Shown: one piece after another, positions 18,901 to 28,600 of the stretch | Numbering within the stretch: position 1 is the stretch's first letter | How the letters are laid out: each line of letters opens with the position of its first letter | Assembly: GCF_001612805.1 (NCBI RefSeq) | Contig: NZ_BDBD01000003.1 | Span: forward strand, 1 to 64,000 | Reading direction: 5' to 3' | Origin: Nocardia coubleae NBRC 108252 | GTDB lineage: Bacteria; Actinomycetota; Actinomycetes; Mycobacteriales; Mycobacteriaceae | DNA: 64,000 nt | Notes under the pieces: model-generated | Told to the model about the DNA's origin: nothing | The model's database searches: none | What the model saw: only the letters and a program-made list of their open reading frames with translations | Position numbers and translations under genes: made by a program

Positions 18901-20490
18901 GCCCGTGCCCTTGCCGAGGCGTTCGCCGAGGAGGCCGAGGCGGCCCGCGCCGGATACACCGAGCAGCAGCGCAAGCTCGAAACGCTGCGAGAAGCGTTGG
19001 GCGCCAGTGCTGTCGACATCGACCGTGAGCTGGATGCGGCGCGTGCGGCCATCGAAGCCGCCAAAGCCGAGCAGCGGGCCGCGCGCAAGGCGGCCAATGC
19101 GGCGATCGAGGCGGTGGGTGATGCGGAAGCGGCTTATCGCACGGCGCACGAGGCGCTCGCCACGGCGCTCACCGAGGTGCTCGCGGAAGTGCGGTCGCTG
19201 GCTCCGTACGCGCGGCCCGACCTGCTGAGCCTACTCGGCGCGTCGGTCGAACACCGGTGGCCGAGCAGCGAGGCCGCCTGGTCGACACCCGAGCAGCTGC
19301 AGTACCGCATCGTCGCCGCGGGCCCGGAAACCGATCCGGTGGTCTTGCCGGACGAGGTCGCGGCCCTGTTCGCCGACCTGGATGCCGCCACTGCCCAGGT
19401 TCGCGCCACCGAGGCCGGGCGCAAGTCCACCCGGTCGGCGGTGACGAGCGCGCTGCAGGAATTCGACGCCGCGCTCACCGCGTCGGGGCGCGACTATCGT
19501 CTGCACTGGGATGCTGCTGACGGGCTCACCGTGGTGGCCGTGCACGACGAGAACGGCCAGACCGCGCTCGCCGATTTCGCGGCGCGCATCGACGCCGCAC
19601 GCCGCGACCAGGAACTGTTGCTCACCGACGCCGAACGCCGCATCCTCGAGGATGCGTTGCTCACCGGCTTGGCCCAGCAGATCCACGAAAGAACAACCGA
19701 CGCAAGGGAACTCATCTCCCGCATGGGCGCGGAGATGAAGCAGCGGCGGATGTCGTCGGGCAACACCATCGGCGTGCACTGGGTGCTGGCCGACGGCCTG
19801 TCGGAGGCCGCGCGCGCCATGTGCAAGCTGCTCGACCGCGACACCTCGGCGCTGAGCCCCGACGATCTGGGTGCGGTGCGCGCGCATTTCGCCGCCGAGA
19901 TCCGGGCCGCCCGCGCCGCCCACCCGGAACGCTCCTACCCCGAAATCCTCGCCGCCACCCTCGATTACCGGTCCTGGCGGGTGTTCTCGTTCACGCTGAT
20001 ATCCGGCGACGGGTCCGAGGACAAGCTCACCGTCGCCCGCCACAGCGCGCTCTCCGGTGGTGAACAGTCGGTGTCGCTGCACCTGCCGTTGTTCGCCGCC
20101 GCCCACGTGATGCTCGATTCCGCCGACCCACAGGCACCACGCCTGCTGGCGCTGGACGAAGCCTTCGCCGGCGTCGACGACAACGGCCGCAGCGAATTGC
20201 TCGGCCTCAGCGTGCAATTCGACCTCGACCTGTTCATGACCGGCTACGACCTGTGGATCACCTACCCACACGTCCCCGGCTGCGCGCACTACGACCTGGC
20301 CCACTCCACCGCCGAGAACACCGTGAGCGCGACCCTGCTGGTGTGGGACAGCGGCGAACTCCTCGCCGAACACGACGGCGGCGACCTCACCACCGCCCTC
20401 GGCTCCCCCAACCGCCGCCGCCTCCCCAACACGATCGAGGGCGGCCTCACGTTGGAAGGGATGCCAGGAGAACCGGCGTCGGTCGGCTGA
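15955..20490 (+). CDS. jetC: Wadjet SMC-like ATPase JetC (TIGR02680 family)
   Basis: The 1511-residue SMC-type ATPase is the DNA-extruding motor of Wadjet. Walker A (GPNGSGKT) is near residue 35. Two long Ala/Glu/Arg-rich coiled-coil arms follow. Near the C-terminus are the ABC signature LSGGEQSVSLH and Walker B LLALDEAFAG. The ATG at 15955 has a GGGAGGGAGC ribosome binding site, and the start MTLIHGGVRFVPTRAGIVNLWDY matches the family. The protein looks longer than I expect for the family. A Ser/Thr/Ala-rich, probably disordered stretch encoded around 18120-18330 lies between the coils. No jetD follows: the next gene is convergent and only 10 bp away. Confidence 0.9.
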   Translation: MTLIHGGVRFVPTRAGIVNLWDYRDQEFCFADGRLVLRGPNGSGKTKALEVLFPFVLDGRIEPRRLNPFAGEERTMKSNLLYRKQESAYSYVWMEFARGSWEDPEVVTVGIGMRATRSSDKVTRWYFVADGRAGVDFSLIGPDDRPLTRKQLAEQIGSDAIVDRPVEYRAAIDARMFGLGMQRYDQLINLILTLRRPQLAKNLDPRGLSQALTDGLRPLDEQLILDAARSFSDMEEVGRTLDGLVQADTATRRFVDVYRKYLAVQAKSDVDQVRTRLDAVTNASTALFAATALRTRRDADRAAAEARAEEADRAYEQAIADRENLQRSSAYEGKQQLDDLADAVRRLETSAAAHRDKAAEAAQTLQRRAEEAEKAAEAVRTAAAALVRGEEALRSAAEEAGIEWTTPGTDGRGDQFTAAVRGHAEERDADVRAVRKAVSKWESAAADRTRAERLAERATELRDAAAAEVAHAEAAVALARKDSAANLRAWWKTNSALLAGIAESSVNAQAAEAVIDGGDPAHGVIGARSDRTGADDGGLFEALETAFAGAGVEDIPSAAEVLAERIEPLREQLRTRRQESRARADAAAARRDALTAERKQIAAEHDDAPPSSSARTGMREGLPGAPLWKLVRFGDGVSAQEAAGIEAALQAAGLLDSWICGPTLPAEVESDHFLLPLPLDQRPTGRTLADVLVVEENTAEVEVPRDTVAAVLASIALDELLPESDSSAATAADDHSGYEAAETHPAPTTPARADSAPGAGGAKSTTVAATGADRAGVADGEGMGRTMPGATLSALTAEAGPVVIGTAGHFRLGVLVGRHHKTEAEFIGATARARRRALRLAEIEAAIEAAGAEYEAARAEESSAAAQLAELTAAAKSLPRPSAVTAALRAVAETAGLMRSRVEAAAQAERELDQAVAEVAAQDKKVRAAAQAHRTPREARELDALAAAIRHFENTGTGLLRLRAEHEREREREREGADRHDEARALAEAFAEEAEAARAGYTEQQRKLETLREALGASAVDIDRELDAARAAIEAAKAEQRAARKAANAAIEAVGDAEAAYRTAHEALATALTEVLAEVRSLAPYARPDLLSLLGASVEHRWPSSEAAWSTPEQLQYRIVAAGPETDPVVLPDEVAALFADLDAATAQVRATEAGRKSTRSAVTSALQEFDAALTASGRDYRLHWDAADGLTVVAVHDENGQTALADFAARIDAARRDQELLLTDAERRILEDALLTGLAQQIHERTTDARELISRMGAEMKQRRMSSGNTIGVHWVLADGLSEAARAMCKLLDRDTSALSPDDLGAVRAHFAAEIRAARAAHPERSYPEILAATLDYRSWRVFSFTLISGDGSEDKLTVARHSALSGGEQSVSLHLPLFAAAHVMLDSADPQAPRLLALDEAFAGVDDNGRSELLGLSVQFDLDLFMTGYDLWITYPHVPGCAHYDLAHSTAENTVSATLLVWDSGELLAEHDGGDLTTALGSPNRRRLPNTIEGGLTLEGMPGEPASVG

Positions 20491-20500
20491 GATCACTGTC

Positions 20501-21472
20501 TCAGGGCGACCGGTAGTGGGCGGCGAGCGTGGTCGCGCGGTCGTGCAGGGTGGTGCGCAGCCATTGCGGCGCAAGGATTTCCGCGTGGGTGCCGAGTTGC
20601 CAGAGTGCCCATTCGGCATGACGCGGGTCTTGGAAGGTCAGCTCGAGGCGGAGCCGGCCGTCGGCCTCGGTCGTTTCGGAGCGAAGTGTCACCGCCGTGC
20701 CGATGAGTTCCGCACGGCGGGTGGGGTTCACCCGGACCTCGACGGCTACCTGGTCGCTGCCGGCACGGAACCGGGTGCTGCGTTCTTTCCAGGCCTGATC
20801 CAGGTCGATGTGCTCCGGCCGCTGCGCGGGTTCGGGCAGTTCCTCCGCGTCGAGGATGCGCGACAGGCGGTATGTGCGGTCCTCCCCAGACCTGGTGGCA
20901 AGCAGATAGCTCTGGTCGGCGACGGTGACCAGGCCGATCGGGTCCACGGTTCGCCACTGCGCGGACTGGTCGACGGCGGCGTAGTTGATGCGCAACCGGT
21001 GACCGGTCAGCACCGCGCGGCGGACCTCGGCCACTACGGCGTCGGGCAGGTCCTCGGGCACGACGCGACGCGACAGGAGGTCGGTCTCGGGGTCGACGAG
21101 CAGTCGACGGGCGGCGCCGGTCGCGGTGTCGCGATAGCTCTCGGGCAGTGCGTCGACGACCTTGCGCATGGCCGACGCCAGCGCACCGCCGAGGCCGAAA
21201 GCTTGTGCTCCACGCCGTGATCCGGCGACCAGTAGTGCCAGCGCCTCGTCGTGATTCAGCCCGGTGAGTTCGGTTTGGAAACCTGGGAGCAGGGCGAATC
21301 CACCGTGCCTGCCGCGTTCGGCGTACACCGGCACGCCGGCCGCGGAGAGCGCCTCGATATCGCGCAGCACAGTGCGAGTGGAAACCTCCAACTCGCGGGC
21401 CAGCACGTCCGCGGTCAGCCGTCCGTGTCTGCGCAGCAGCAGCACGAGGGAGACAAGCCGGTCGGCGCGCAC
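20501..21472 (-). CDS. WYL-domain transcriptional regulator (YafY-type), RidA-divergent
   Basis: The protein of about 323 residues has an N-terminal winged helix-turn-helix (RLVSLVLLLRRHGRLTADVLA...RTVLRDIEALSAAGVPVYAE) followed by a WYL domain and the C-terminal extension of this family. WYL domains sense nucleic acids or small ligands and often regulate defence genes. The GTG at 21472 has no ribosome binding site but has a TAATCT -10 box (21480-21485) 7 bases upstream, suggesting a leaderless mRNA. An upstream ATG would add 45 non-family residues and run through the operator. It is divergent from a RidA gene and convergent with jetC. Confidence 0.85.
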   Translation of the reverse strand: MRADRLVSLVLLLRRHGRLTADVLARELEVSTRTVLRDIEALSAAGVPVYAERGRHGGFALLPGFQTELTGLNHDEALALLVAGSRRGAQAFGLGGALASAMRKVVDALPESYRDTATGAARRLLVDPETDLLSRRVVPEDLPDAVVAEVRRAVLTGHRLRINYAAVDQSAQWRTVDPIGLVTVADQSYLLATRSGEDRTYRLSRILDAEELPEPAQRPEHIDLDQAWKERSTRFRAGSDQVAVEVRVNPTRRAELIGTAVTLRSETTEADGRLRLELTFQDPRHAEWALWQLGTHAEILAPQWLRTTLHDRATTLAAHYRSP

Positions 21473-21490
21473 TCGCGAAAGATTACCCGG

Positions 21491-21517
21491 AATACACGAC
21501 AGAGGATGTCGTGTATT
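21491..21517. promoter_or_regulatory. Perfect inverted-repeat operator between a WYL regulator and RidA
   Basis: AATACACGACA and TGTCGTGTATT form a perfect 11-bp inverted repeat with a 5-bp spacer. It overlaps the spacer and -35 region of the WYL gene's presumed promoter and lies about 53 bp before the RidA start. It is the likely binding site of the adjacent WYL regulator. Confidence 0.65.
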
Positions 21518-21569
21518 GCTGACAGGCTCATCAGCGTCACAACGACCCATCACACGAGAGGTGCCTCGC

Positions 21570-21971
21570 ATGGCGCACACCATCGTCAACCCCGACGGCC
21601 TGCACAATCCGGTTCCGTTCGGCTACAGCCACACCGCCACCGTCCCGGCGGGTTCCGGGCTGGTCTTCGTCTCCGGCCAGTACGGTTCCGATGCCGACGG
21701 CGCGGTCGTCTCCGGTGACTTCGCCGACCAGGTGAAGCGGACCTTCGACAACATCGCCACCGCCCTGGCGGCCCACGACCTGGATCTCAGCCACGTCGTC
21801 GCGCTGCGCACCTACGTGGTGAACCACGATGTCACGAAGCTCGGTCCGATCGCCGGTGCCGTCGCCGAGCACTGGGGCACCACCCCACCCACCCAGACAC
21901 TCCTCGGTGTCGCGGCGCTGGCCACCCCCGATGTGCTGTTCGAGGTGGAAGCGGTCGCGGCCCGGCCCTGA
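21570..21971 (+). CDS. RidA family (YjgF/YER057c/UK114) protein
   Basis: The 133-residue protein has the RidA fold (LVFVSGQYGSDADG, RTFDNIATALAAHDLDLSHVVALRTYV, LLGVAALATPDVLFEVEAVA). Canonical RidA hydrolyses reactive enamine/imine intermediates. The Arg that defines the deaminase-active subgroup is present in RTYVV, but the C-terminal motif differs from canonical RidA, so the catalytic subtype is uncertain. A GAGAGG ribosome binding site precedes the ATG. It is probably controlled by the divergent WYL regulator. Confidence 0.85.
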   Translation: MAHTIVNPDGLHNPVPFGYSHTATVPAGSGLVFVSGQYGSDADGAVVSGDFADQVKRTFDNIATALAAHDLDLSHVVALRTYVVNHDVTKLGPIAGAVAEHWGTTPPTQTLLGVAALATPDVLFEVEAVAARP

Positions 21972-21979
21972 CGCGGTCC

Positions 21980-22939
21980 TCACCCCACCGCGTGCCCGAT
22001 GCGCTCCGCCATCGCGCGCAGTCGCGCGGACAGTTCGGGCGAGTCGTGTACCCGGAACGCGACTCCGAGCGAAACCAATTGGCGGGCAAGCCAATCGGGG
22101 TCGTCGTCGCGGACGCCGGTGAGGCGGCAGGTGGTGGCACCGGTGGAGTGCAGTGTGGCGGGGTCCTCGCCGAGTCGGCCGGTGACCCGGGCGAGCGGGG
22201 CGTCGATGGTGACGTCGGCCCGGTACGGGGCGGTGGCCCAGTCGGTTCGGCGTCCCGCCACATAGTCGGCGGCGTCGGCCGCGGGTAGCTCGCGCGCGGT
22301 GATCCGGGCACCGGTCGGGTGCGGGTGGGCGATCCGGTCGGCGCGGTAGGTGCGCCAGGCGTCTCGGTCGAGGTCGTAGGCGACCAGGTACCAGCGCCGA
22401 CCGGACGCGACGACGCCGACCGGTTCGACATGGCGGCGTGACTCGGCGCCGTCGGCGTCGAAATAGCCGAAACGCAGTCGTTCCCGGTTGGTGACGGCCG
22501 CGGCGAGGGTGGTGAGGACCTCCGGCTCCACGGCGGGCCCCTCACCCACCCGGACCGCGACCGCCGTGCCGACCACCCGCACCCGGCGGCGGAGCTTCGC
22601 GGGCAGGACCTGCTCGAGTTTCGTCAACGCCCGCACCGACGCCTCCTCGATCCCACCGACCGCCTGCCCGGTGGCGACTCGCAGGCCGACGGCGACCGCG
22701 ACCGCTTCGTCCTCGTCGAGCACCAGCGGCGGCAGCGCCGACCCGGCGGTGAGGCGGTAGCCACCGCTCGCACCCAGCGCGGCGAGCACCGGGTAGCCGA
22801 GTTCGCGCAACCGGTCGATATCGCGGCGCACGGTCCGGTCGGTGACGCCGAGGCGGTCGGCGAGTTCGCTGCCCGGCCATTCGCGTGGCATCTGCAGCAG
22901 CGAGAGCAATCGGAGCAGTCGGGCGGCGGTGTCGGTCAT
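21980..22939 (-). CDS. WYL-domain transcriptional regulator (YafY-type), epoxide-hydrolase-divergent
   Basis: The 319-residue protein has an N-terminal winged helix-turn-helix (ELADRLGVTDRTVRRDIDRLRELGYPV) followed by a WYL domain (RRWYLVAYDLDRDAWRTYRADRI) and the C-terminal WCX-like region. It is transcribed away from the epoxide hydrolase gene across an 86-bp gap holding a 9-bp perfect inverted repeat. Its 3' end is 8 bp from the convergent RidA gene. It is a paralogue of the WYL regulator just upstream, in an equivalent arrangement. Confidence 0.88.
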   Translation of the reverse strand: MTDTAARLLRLLSLLQMPREWPGSELADRLGVTDRTVRRDIDRLRELGYPVLAALGASGGYRLTAGSALPPLVLDEDEAVAVAVGLRVATGQAVGGIEEASVRALTKLEQVLPAKLRRRVRVVGTAVAVRVGEGPAVEPEVLTTLAAAVTNRERLRFGYFDADGAESRRHVEPVGVVASGRRWYLVAYDLDRDAWRTYRADRIAHPHPTGARITARELPAADAADYVAGRRTDWATAPYRADVTIDAPLARVTGRLGEDPATLHSTGATTCRLTGVRDDDPDWLARQLVSLGVAFRVHDSPELSARLRAMAERIGHAVG

Positions 22940-22958
22940 GATGTCGATTCTCGCGGAG

Positions 22959-22983
22959 ATCTAGGACCGATCCTGTCCTAGAT
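22959..22983. promoter_or_regulatory. Perfect inverted-repeat operator between a WYL regulator and epoxide hydrolase
   Basis: ATCTAGGAC and GTCCTAGAT form a perfect 9-bp inverted repeat with a 7-bp spacer, 20 bp from the regulator start and 42 bp from the hydrolase start. It is the likely binding site of the adjacent WYL protein, controlling both genes. Confidence 0.65.
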
Positions 22984-23025
22984 GCCTCGTAGCGTCGGGT
23001 TCACACCGATCACGAGGAGTTCCGA

Positions 23026-24159
23026 ATGACTGTCCGCCCCTTCCACATCGACATCCCGCAGACCGATCTCGACGACCTGCGCGACCGGCTGGCCCGAGCC
23101 CGATGGACCCCCGAACTGCCGGGCGACGGCTGGGAACGTGGCGTGCCTGCCGCGTACCTGCGCGAGCTCGCCACCTATTGGGCCGACGAATTCGATTGGC
23201 GGGCACAGGAAACCGCGCTCAACGCCTTCCCGCAGTTCCACACGACCATCGACGACCTCGACGTGCACTTCGTCCACGTCCGCTCCCCCGAGCGCGATGC
23301 GGTGCCCCTGCTGCTCACTCACGGGTGGCCGAACACCTTCGCCGAATTCACCCGGGTCATCGGCCCGCTGACCGATCCCCGCGCCCATGGTCTCGATCCC
23401 GCCCTGGCCTTCGACGTCGTCGTCCCGTCGGTCCCCGGCTTCGCCTTCTCCCAGGCTCCCCGCGAGGCCGGGATGACCACCGCACGAGTAGCGAGGATGT
23501 GGACGCAGCTCATGGACCGGCTCGGCTACCAGCGCTACGGCACGCAGGGCGGTGACCTGGGCGCCTACATCGCACCGGAGATGGCGCTCGCGGCCCCGGA
23601 GCACGTGATCGGTGTCCATCTCGACGGCGGGATCGGCATGCCGACCGAGGCCGACGTGCCCACGATGTCGGACGAGGACCGCGCCGAGTGGGACCAGATG
23701 CAACTGTGGATGACCGGCGGCGTCGACCACCACACCCTGCTGCGCGCCGCACCGCAGACCTTCGCGCTGGGCTGGAACGATTCCCCGGTCGCGCTGCTGG
23801 CGTGGATGATGCAGAAGTTCCAGGAATTCACGCCGATGGCCGAACTCGCCGAGGACGTGATCGACCGGGATCACCTGCTCACCACGGTGTCGCTGTACTG
23901 GTTCACCCAGACCACCGGCACGTCCTCGTGGCCCATGTACAACGGGCTGCGTGACGGCGGTTTCGGTTGGCCGACCGGCCAGAAGCTGGTGCCGACGGGT
24001 GTCTACGGTGGCGGCTCACCACTCATGCGCAAGCTCGCCGAACGTGACAACAAGATCACCCACTGGCCGTCGGGCAACCCGGGCAACCACTTCGTGGCGA
24101 TGGAGGAACCGGCGGCGCATGTCGCCGACATCCGGGCATTCTTCGCCGCCCTGCACTGA
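23026..24159 (+). CDS. Epoxide hydrolase (alpha/beta-hydrolase with N-terminal EHN domain)
   Basis: The 377-residue protein has the N-terminal epoxide-hydrolase domain (FHIDIPQTDLDDLRDRLARARW) and an alpha/beta-hydrolase core. Visible features are the oxyanion HGWP, the GTQGGDLGAY nucleophile elbow (Asp nucleophile) and a C-terminal His region (SGNPGNHFVAMEEP). It would open an epoxide to a diol by a covalent ester intermediate. An AGGAG ribosome binding site lies upstream. The divergent WYL regulator and its operator suggest induction by an epoxide or a xenobiotic; the natural substrate is unknown. Confidence 0.88.
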   Translation: MTVRPFHIDIPQTDLDDLRDRLARARWTPELPGDGWERGVPAAYLRELATYWADEFDWRAQETALNAFPQFHTTIDDLDVHFVHVRSPERDAVPLLLTHGWPNTFAEFTRVIGPLTDPRAHGLDPALAFDVVVPSVPGFAFSQAPREAGMTTARVARMWTQLMDRLGYQRYGTQGGDLGAYIAPEMALAAPEHVIGVHLDGGIGMPTEADVPTMSDEDRAEWDQMQLWMTGGVDHHTLLRAAPQTFALGWNDSPVALLAWMMQKFQEFTPMAELAEDVIDRDHLLTTVSLYWFTQTTGTSSWPMYNGLRDGGFGWPTGQKLVPTGVYGGGSPLMRKLAERDNKITHWPSGNPGNHFVAMEEPAAHVADIRAFFAALH

Positions 24160-24182
24160 GAGACAAGACCGCGCCGGTCGAC

Positions 24183-24671
24183 CTACCGCATGCTCGCGTC
24201 GGGCACGGTCGGCGGGCACGGCGTCCCCGGCACCGTCACCAACTCGAAGTGCCACCACTCGTTGTCGAAAGTCCGGCACAGCCCCCAGCGATTGCCGTTG
24301 GTCTCGAGCCACTGGGCGCCGATCTGCGGGCCGACGTCGACCGCGTGGCCGGAGACGTGGGTCGATTCGGCGGGCGGGAGGACCCAGCGGCGGGCCTCCT
24401 CCGGGGTGCCGTGGGTGGCCAGGCCGTCCTGCCACAGCGCTTCCTGCTGTTCGGGGGTGCGGTAACCGGAGGTGACCGACAGCGGCACGCCCTCGGCGTG
24501 GGCCTGCTGCTCGGCCAGGGTGTAGGCCAGGGCGAGCGGTGGGTCGAGGCCCTCGGTGCCCGCGGCGGACTGGACCTGTTCGCGCTGATCGGGGTCGGCC
24601 GTTGCGGTGCCGGTGGCCGTCATCGCGGCGACCGCGCTCACGCCGACCAGGATGCGGAGAACAGAGTGCAT
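24183..24671 (-). CDS. Secreted M15-family D-Ala-D-Ala carboxypeptidase (VanY-like)
   Basis: The 162-residue protein has a signal peptide (cleavage probably after ATA near residue 25). The M15 zinc peptidase motifs follow: SGYRTPEQQEALW, STHVSGHAVDVG (zinc His and Asp) and EWWHFE (catalytic Glu and zinc His). Proteins of this type trim D-Ala from peptidoglycan stem peptides. Here it probably serves wall maintenance, since no other vancomycin-resistance genes are nearby. It is 38 bp downstream of the ABC1 kinase gene and may be co-transcribed with it. Confidence 0.85.
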   Translation of the reverse strand: MHSVLRILVGVSAVAAMTATGTATADPDQREQVQSAAGTEGLDPPLALAYTLAEQQAHAEGVPLSVTSGYRTPEQQEALWQDGLATHGTPEEARRWVLPPAESTHVSGHAVDVGPQIGAQWLETNGNRWGLCRTFDNEWWHFELVTVPGTPCPPTVPDASMR

Positions 24672-24709
24672 GCCGGAATCCTATCGACCCCGGTTCGGCG
24701 CGGTTCGCC

Positions 24710-26095
24710 TCACCCGGATCGGCGCCACCGGTCGATCTCGCGGCCGACCTCGGTGACGGGCGGCTCGCGGTAGAGCCATTCGCGGGCCAGCAGGTGCCAG
24801 TTCGCGGTGGCCCGCAACTGGCCGAGGGTGGCGAAGGTGAACAGGTCGGCCCGGCGGGAGAACACGTGCTCCGGCGGCAGCAGCTGCCGGTGCATGCCGT
24901 GGAATTGCGACGAACGCGGGTCGACCGCGAGCAGCAGTGCGCCGGTGGCCAATTCGGGAGTGATGGTGACGTCCTCGTCCAGCAGGTGCCAGCCCGTGGC
25001 GGCCCACACGTAGGCCAGGCTCTCCTCGACCGACACCCCGGCGCTCGGGTCGATGATCCCCCGGTCGACCCACGCGGTGTACAGGTCCTCACCGCGTCCC
25101 TCGGCGGCCGCACGCAGCACGTCGCGCTCGAAATCGACATGCGCCGGGTCCATCTGCTTGTACAGGCCGAAGTCGACGAAGGCGAGCTTTCCGTCCGCGG
25201 CCAGCAGCATATTGCCCGGATGCGGGTCGCCGCAGAACTCGTTGTCGACGAACAGGCTGGAGATGTAGAACCGGTAGATCAGTTCGCCCAGGTGGTCGCG
25301 GTCGGCGTCGGGCAGCGTGCGCATGTGCGAAAAGGGTTGTGACTCGACGTATTCAGTGACGAGCACATTGTGCGAGCAGTGTTCGACGATCGCGTCGGGC
25401 ACGGTGATGAACGGGTGTCCGCGATACCGCCGCGCCACCCGGTGCTGGGTGCGGGCCTCGCGTTCGTAGTCCAGTTCGCTGCGCAGATTGTCGGCGATCT
25501 CTTCGAGCACACCCGTATCGGCCATGCTCGGCAGCACGGATCTGCCCATCTTGCTGAGGAATTCGAGGTTGCCGATATCGGCGTGGACGGCGCGCTCCAC
25601 CCCGGGATACTTCACCTTCACCGCGACCACGCGCCCGTCGCGCAGGGTGGCCCGGTGCACCTGACCGATCGACGCGGCCGCGATGGCGGTCTCGTCGAAG
25701 TCGGCGAAGACGCCGCCGAGCGGTCCGAGATCCTCCTCGATCACCGCACGCATGGTGGGGAACGCGACCGCGGGCGCCTTGTCCTGCAGTGCGGCCAACT
25801 GGGCGCGGAAATGTTCGCGATGTGATTCGGGAACGAAGTCGAGGTCGAGCACCGAGGCCATCTGCCCCAGCTTCATCGCCGACCCCTTCATGCTGCCGAG
25901 GACCGTGACGATCTGCTGCGCGGTCGTCATCGCCGAGCGCTCGGCCAGGACCTGTCTGGCCTCCTCGGTGCGACCGATCATCGACAGTCGTCTGCCGACC
26001 CCGCGCACCGCTTGGCCCGCGGCGAACTGTCCGAGCTTGGCGCCGCGCGCCACTCGGCCCCCAGGAATTCCAGCGGGCATAGCCACCCCGTTCAC
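24710..26095 (-). CDS. ABC1/UbiB atypical kinase family protein
   Basis: The 461-residue protein carries ABC1/UbiB hallmarks: the KxGQ motif (SMKGSAMKLGQMASV), the Ala-rich loop AAASIGQVHRA in place of a glycine loop, VAVKVKYPG, and the catalytic/metal segments GDPHPGNML and FVDFGLYK. Members support quinone and lipid metabolism as ATPases rather than typical protein kinases. No transmembrane helix pair is evident at the C-terminus. An internal ATG at 26080 is an alternative start. Its link to the downstream M15 peptidase is unclear. Confidence 0.85.
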   Translation of the reverse strand: MNGVAMPAGIPGGRVARGAKLGQFAAGQAVRGVGRRLSMIGRTEEARQVLAERSAMTTAQQIVTVLGSMKGSAMKLGQMASVLDLDFVPESHREHFRAQLAALQDKAPAVAFPTMRAVIEEDLGPLGGVFADFDETAIAAASIGQVHRATLRDGRVVAVKVKYPGVERAVHADIGNLEFLSKMGRSVLPSMADTGVLEEIADNLRSELDYEREARTQHRVARRYRGHPFITVPDAIVEHCSHNVLVTEYVESQPFSHMRTLPDADRDHLGELIYRFYISSLFVDNEFCGDPHPGNMLLAADGKLAFVDFGLYKQMDPAHVDFERDVLRAAAEGRGEDLYTAWVDRGIIDPSAGVSVEESLAYVWAATGWHLLDEDVTITPELATGALLLAVDPRSSQFHGMHRQLLPPEHVFSRRADLFTFATLGQLRATANWHLLAREWLYREPPVTEVGREIDRWRRSG

Positions 26096-26196
26096 CGTAT
26101 GTCGCCGGTCACGTTACACCGCGACGGCTGGACGCACGACCAGAAGACCACGGCGCCCGCGAAGACGCAGCCGCCGGGGTCCTCGGGAGCGGGTCT

Positions 26197-27882
<1,686 letters not shown>

Positions 27883-27981
27883 TCCTTCAGGCAGGTGGGC
27901 AGAGCATCGCAGAGCCTATCCACCACCGGCCGCCGACCTGCGGATTAGGCAACCCTTACTCAACATAAAGAATGGTCGAGG

Positions 27982-27993
27982 TTGCACGTTCAA
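27982..27993. promoter_or_regulatory. Near-palindrome in the fumarase/MarR intergenic region
   Basis: TTGCACGTTCAA is a 12-bp near-palindrome (10 of 12 symmetric) in the 198-bp region between the divergent fumarase and MarR genes. Its size suits a MarR dimer. TTGCAC could also serve as a -35 box for the MarR gene. The evidence is moderate. Confidence 0.35.
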
Positions 27994-28080
27994 CACAAAC
28001 GGTGCTACCCATTCTCCCGGGCGGTGGTGGGCGTGCGCCGTTCAATCCGAAGCTTGCACCGGCGAATCTGGAGCTCGATC

Positions 28081-28599
28081 GTGACCGATCCACAGTGGCT
28101 CGATGATGTCGAAATGCGCGCCTGGCTGGGCTATGTCCGTACCCGCGACCTGATCGCCGCGGCGATCGGGCGTGACGCCGGCCGGGCGGCCAATCTCAGT
28201 TATGTCGAATATTCCGTGCTGGTGTACCTAGCGGACGCACCGGACCAGCGTTTGACCTTCGCTGACCTGGCGGGTGCGCTGGAATGGTCGCAGAGCCGAC
28301 TCTCACACCAGATCACCCGCATGCAGAAGCGTGGGCTGGTGGTGCGCGAGACGATGCCGCACGATCAGCGCCGCACCGTCGCGCGGCTGACGAGCGCGGG
28401 CGGTCAGTTGCTCACCACGGCGGCTCCCGCCCATGTGCGCAGCGTGCGACGGCACATGATCGATGTGCTCGACCGCTCGCAACTGGCGGCACTCGCCGAG
28501 ATCTACGACGTGCTGATCGACCACCACCGCAGTGCGGCAAGGGAACTCGGCACACGCGTAGCAGCGAAGGAGGCGACACCGGCCGCGGACATGGCGTGA
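28081..28599 (+). CDS. MarR-family transcriptional regulator
   Basis: The 172-residue protein has the MarR fold: N-terminal dimerisation helices, a winged helix (LTFADLAGALEWSQSRLSHQITRMQKRGLVVRE), a wing with MPHDQRRTVARLT, and a C-terminal dimerisation helix. I chose the GTG at 28081 with GGAG upstream; the longer in-frame ATG at 27982 would start inside the probable operator. It is divergent from the fumarase gene and may respond to a phenolic or oxidative signal, as MarR proteins often do. The target is unproven. Confidence 0.82.
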   Translation: MTDPQWLDDVEMRAWLGYVRTRDLIAAAIGRDAGRAANLSYVEYSVLVYLADAPDQRLTFADLAGALEWSQSRLSHQITRMQKRGLVVRETMPHDQRRTVARLTSAGGQLLTTAAPAHVRSVRRHMIDVLDRSQLAALAEIYDVLIDHHRSAARELGTRVAAKEATPAADMA

Positions 28600-28600
28600 G

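Noticed and set aside
20490..21472. A possible jetD after jetC
   Set aside because: The region is fully occupied by a convergent WYL regulator starting 10 bp away. No toprim or JetD-like sequence is visible on either strand.
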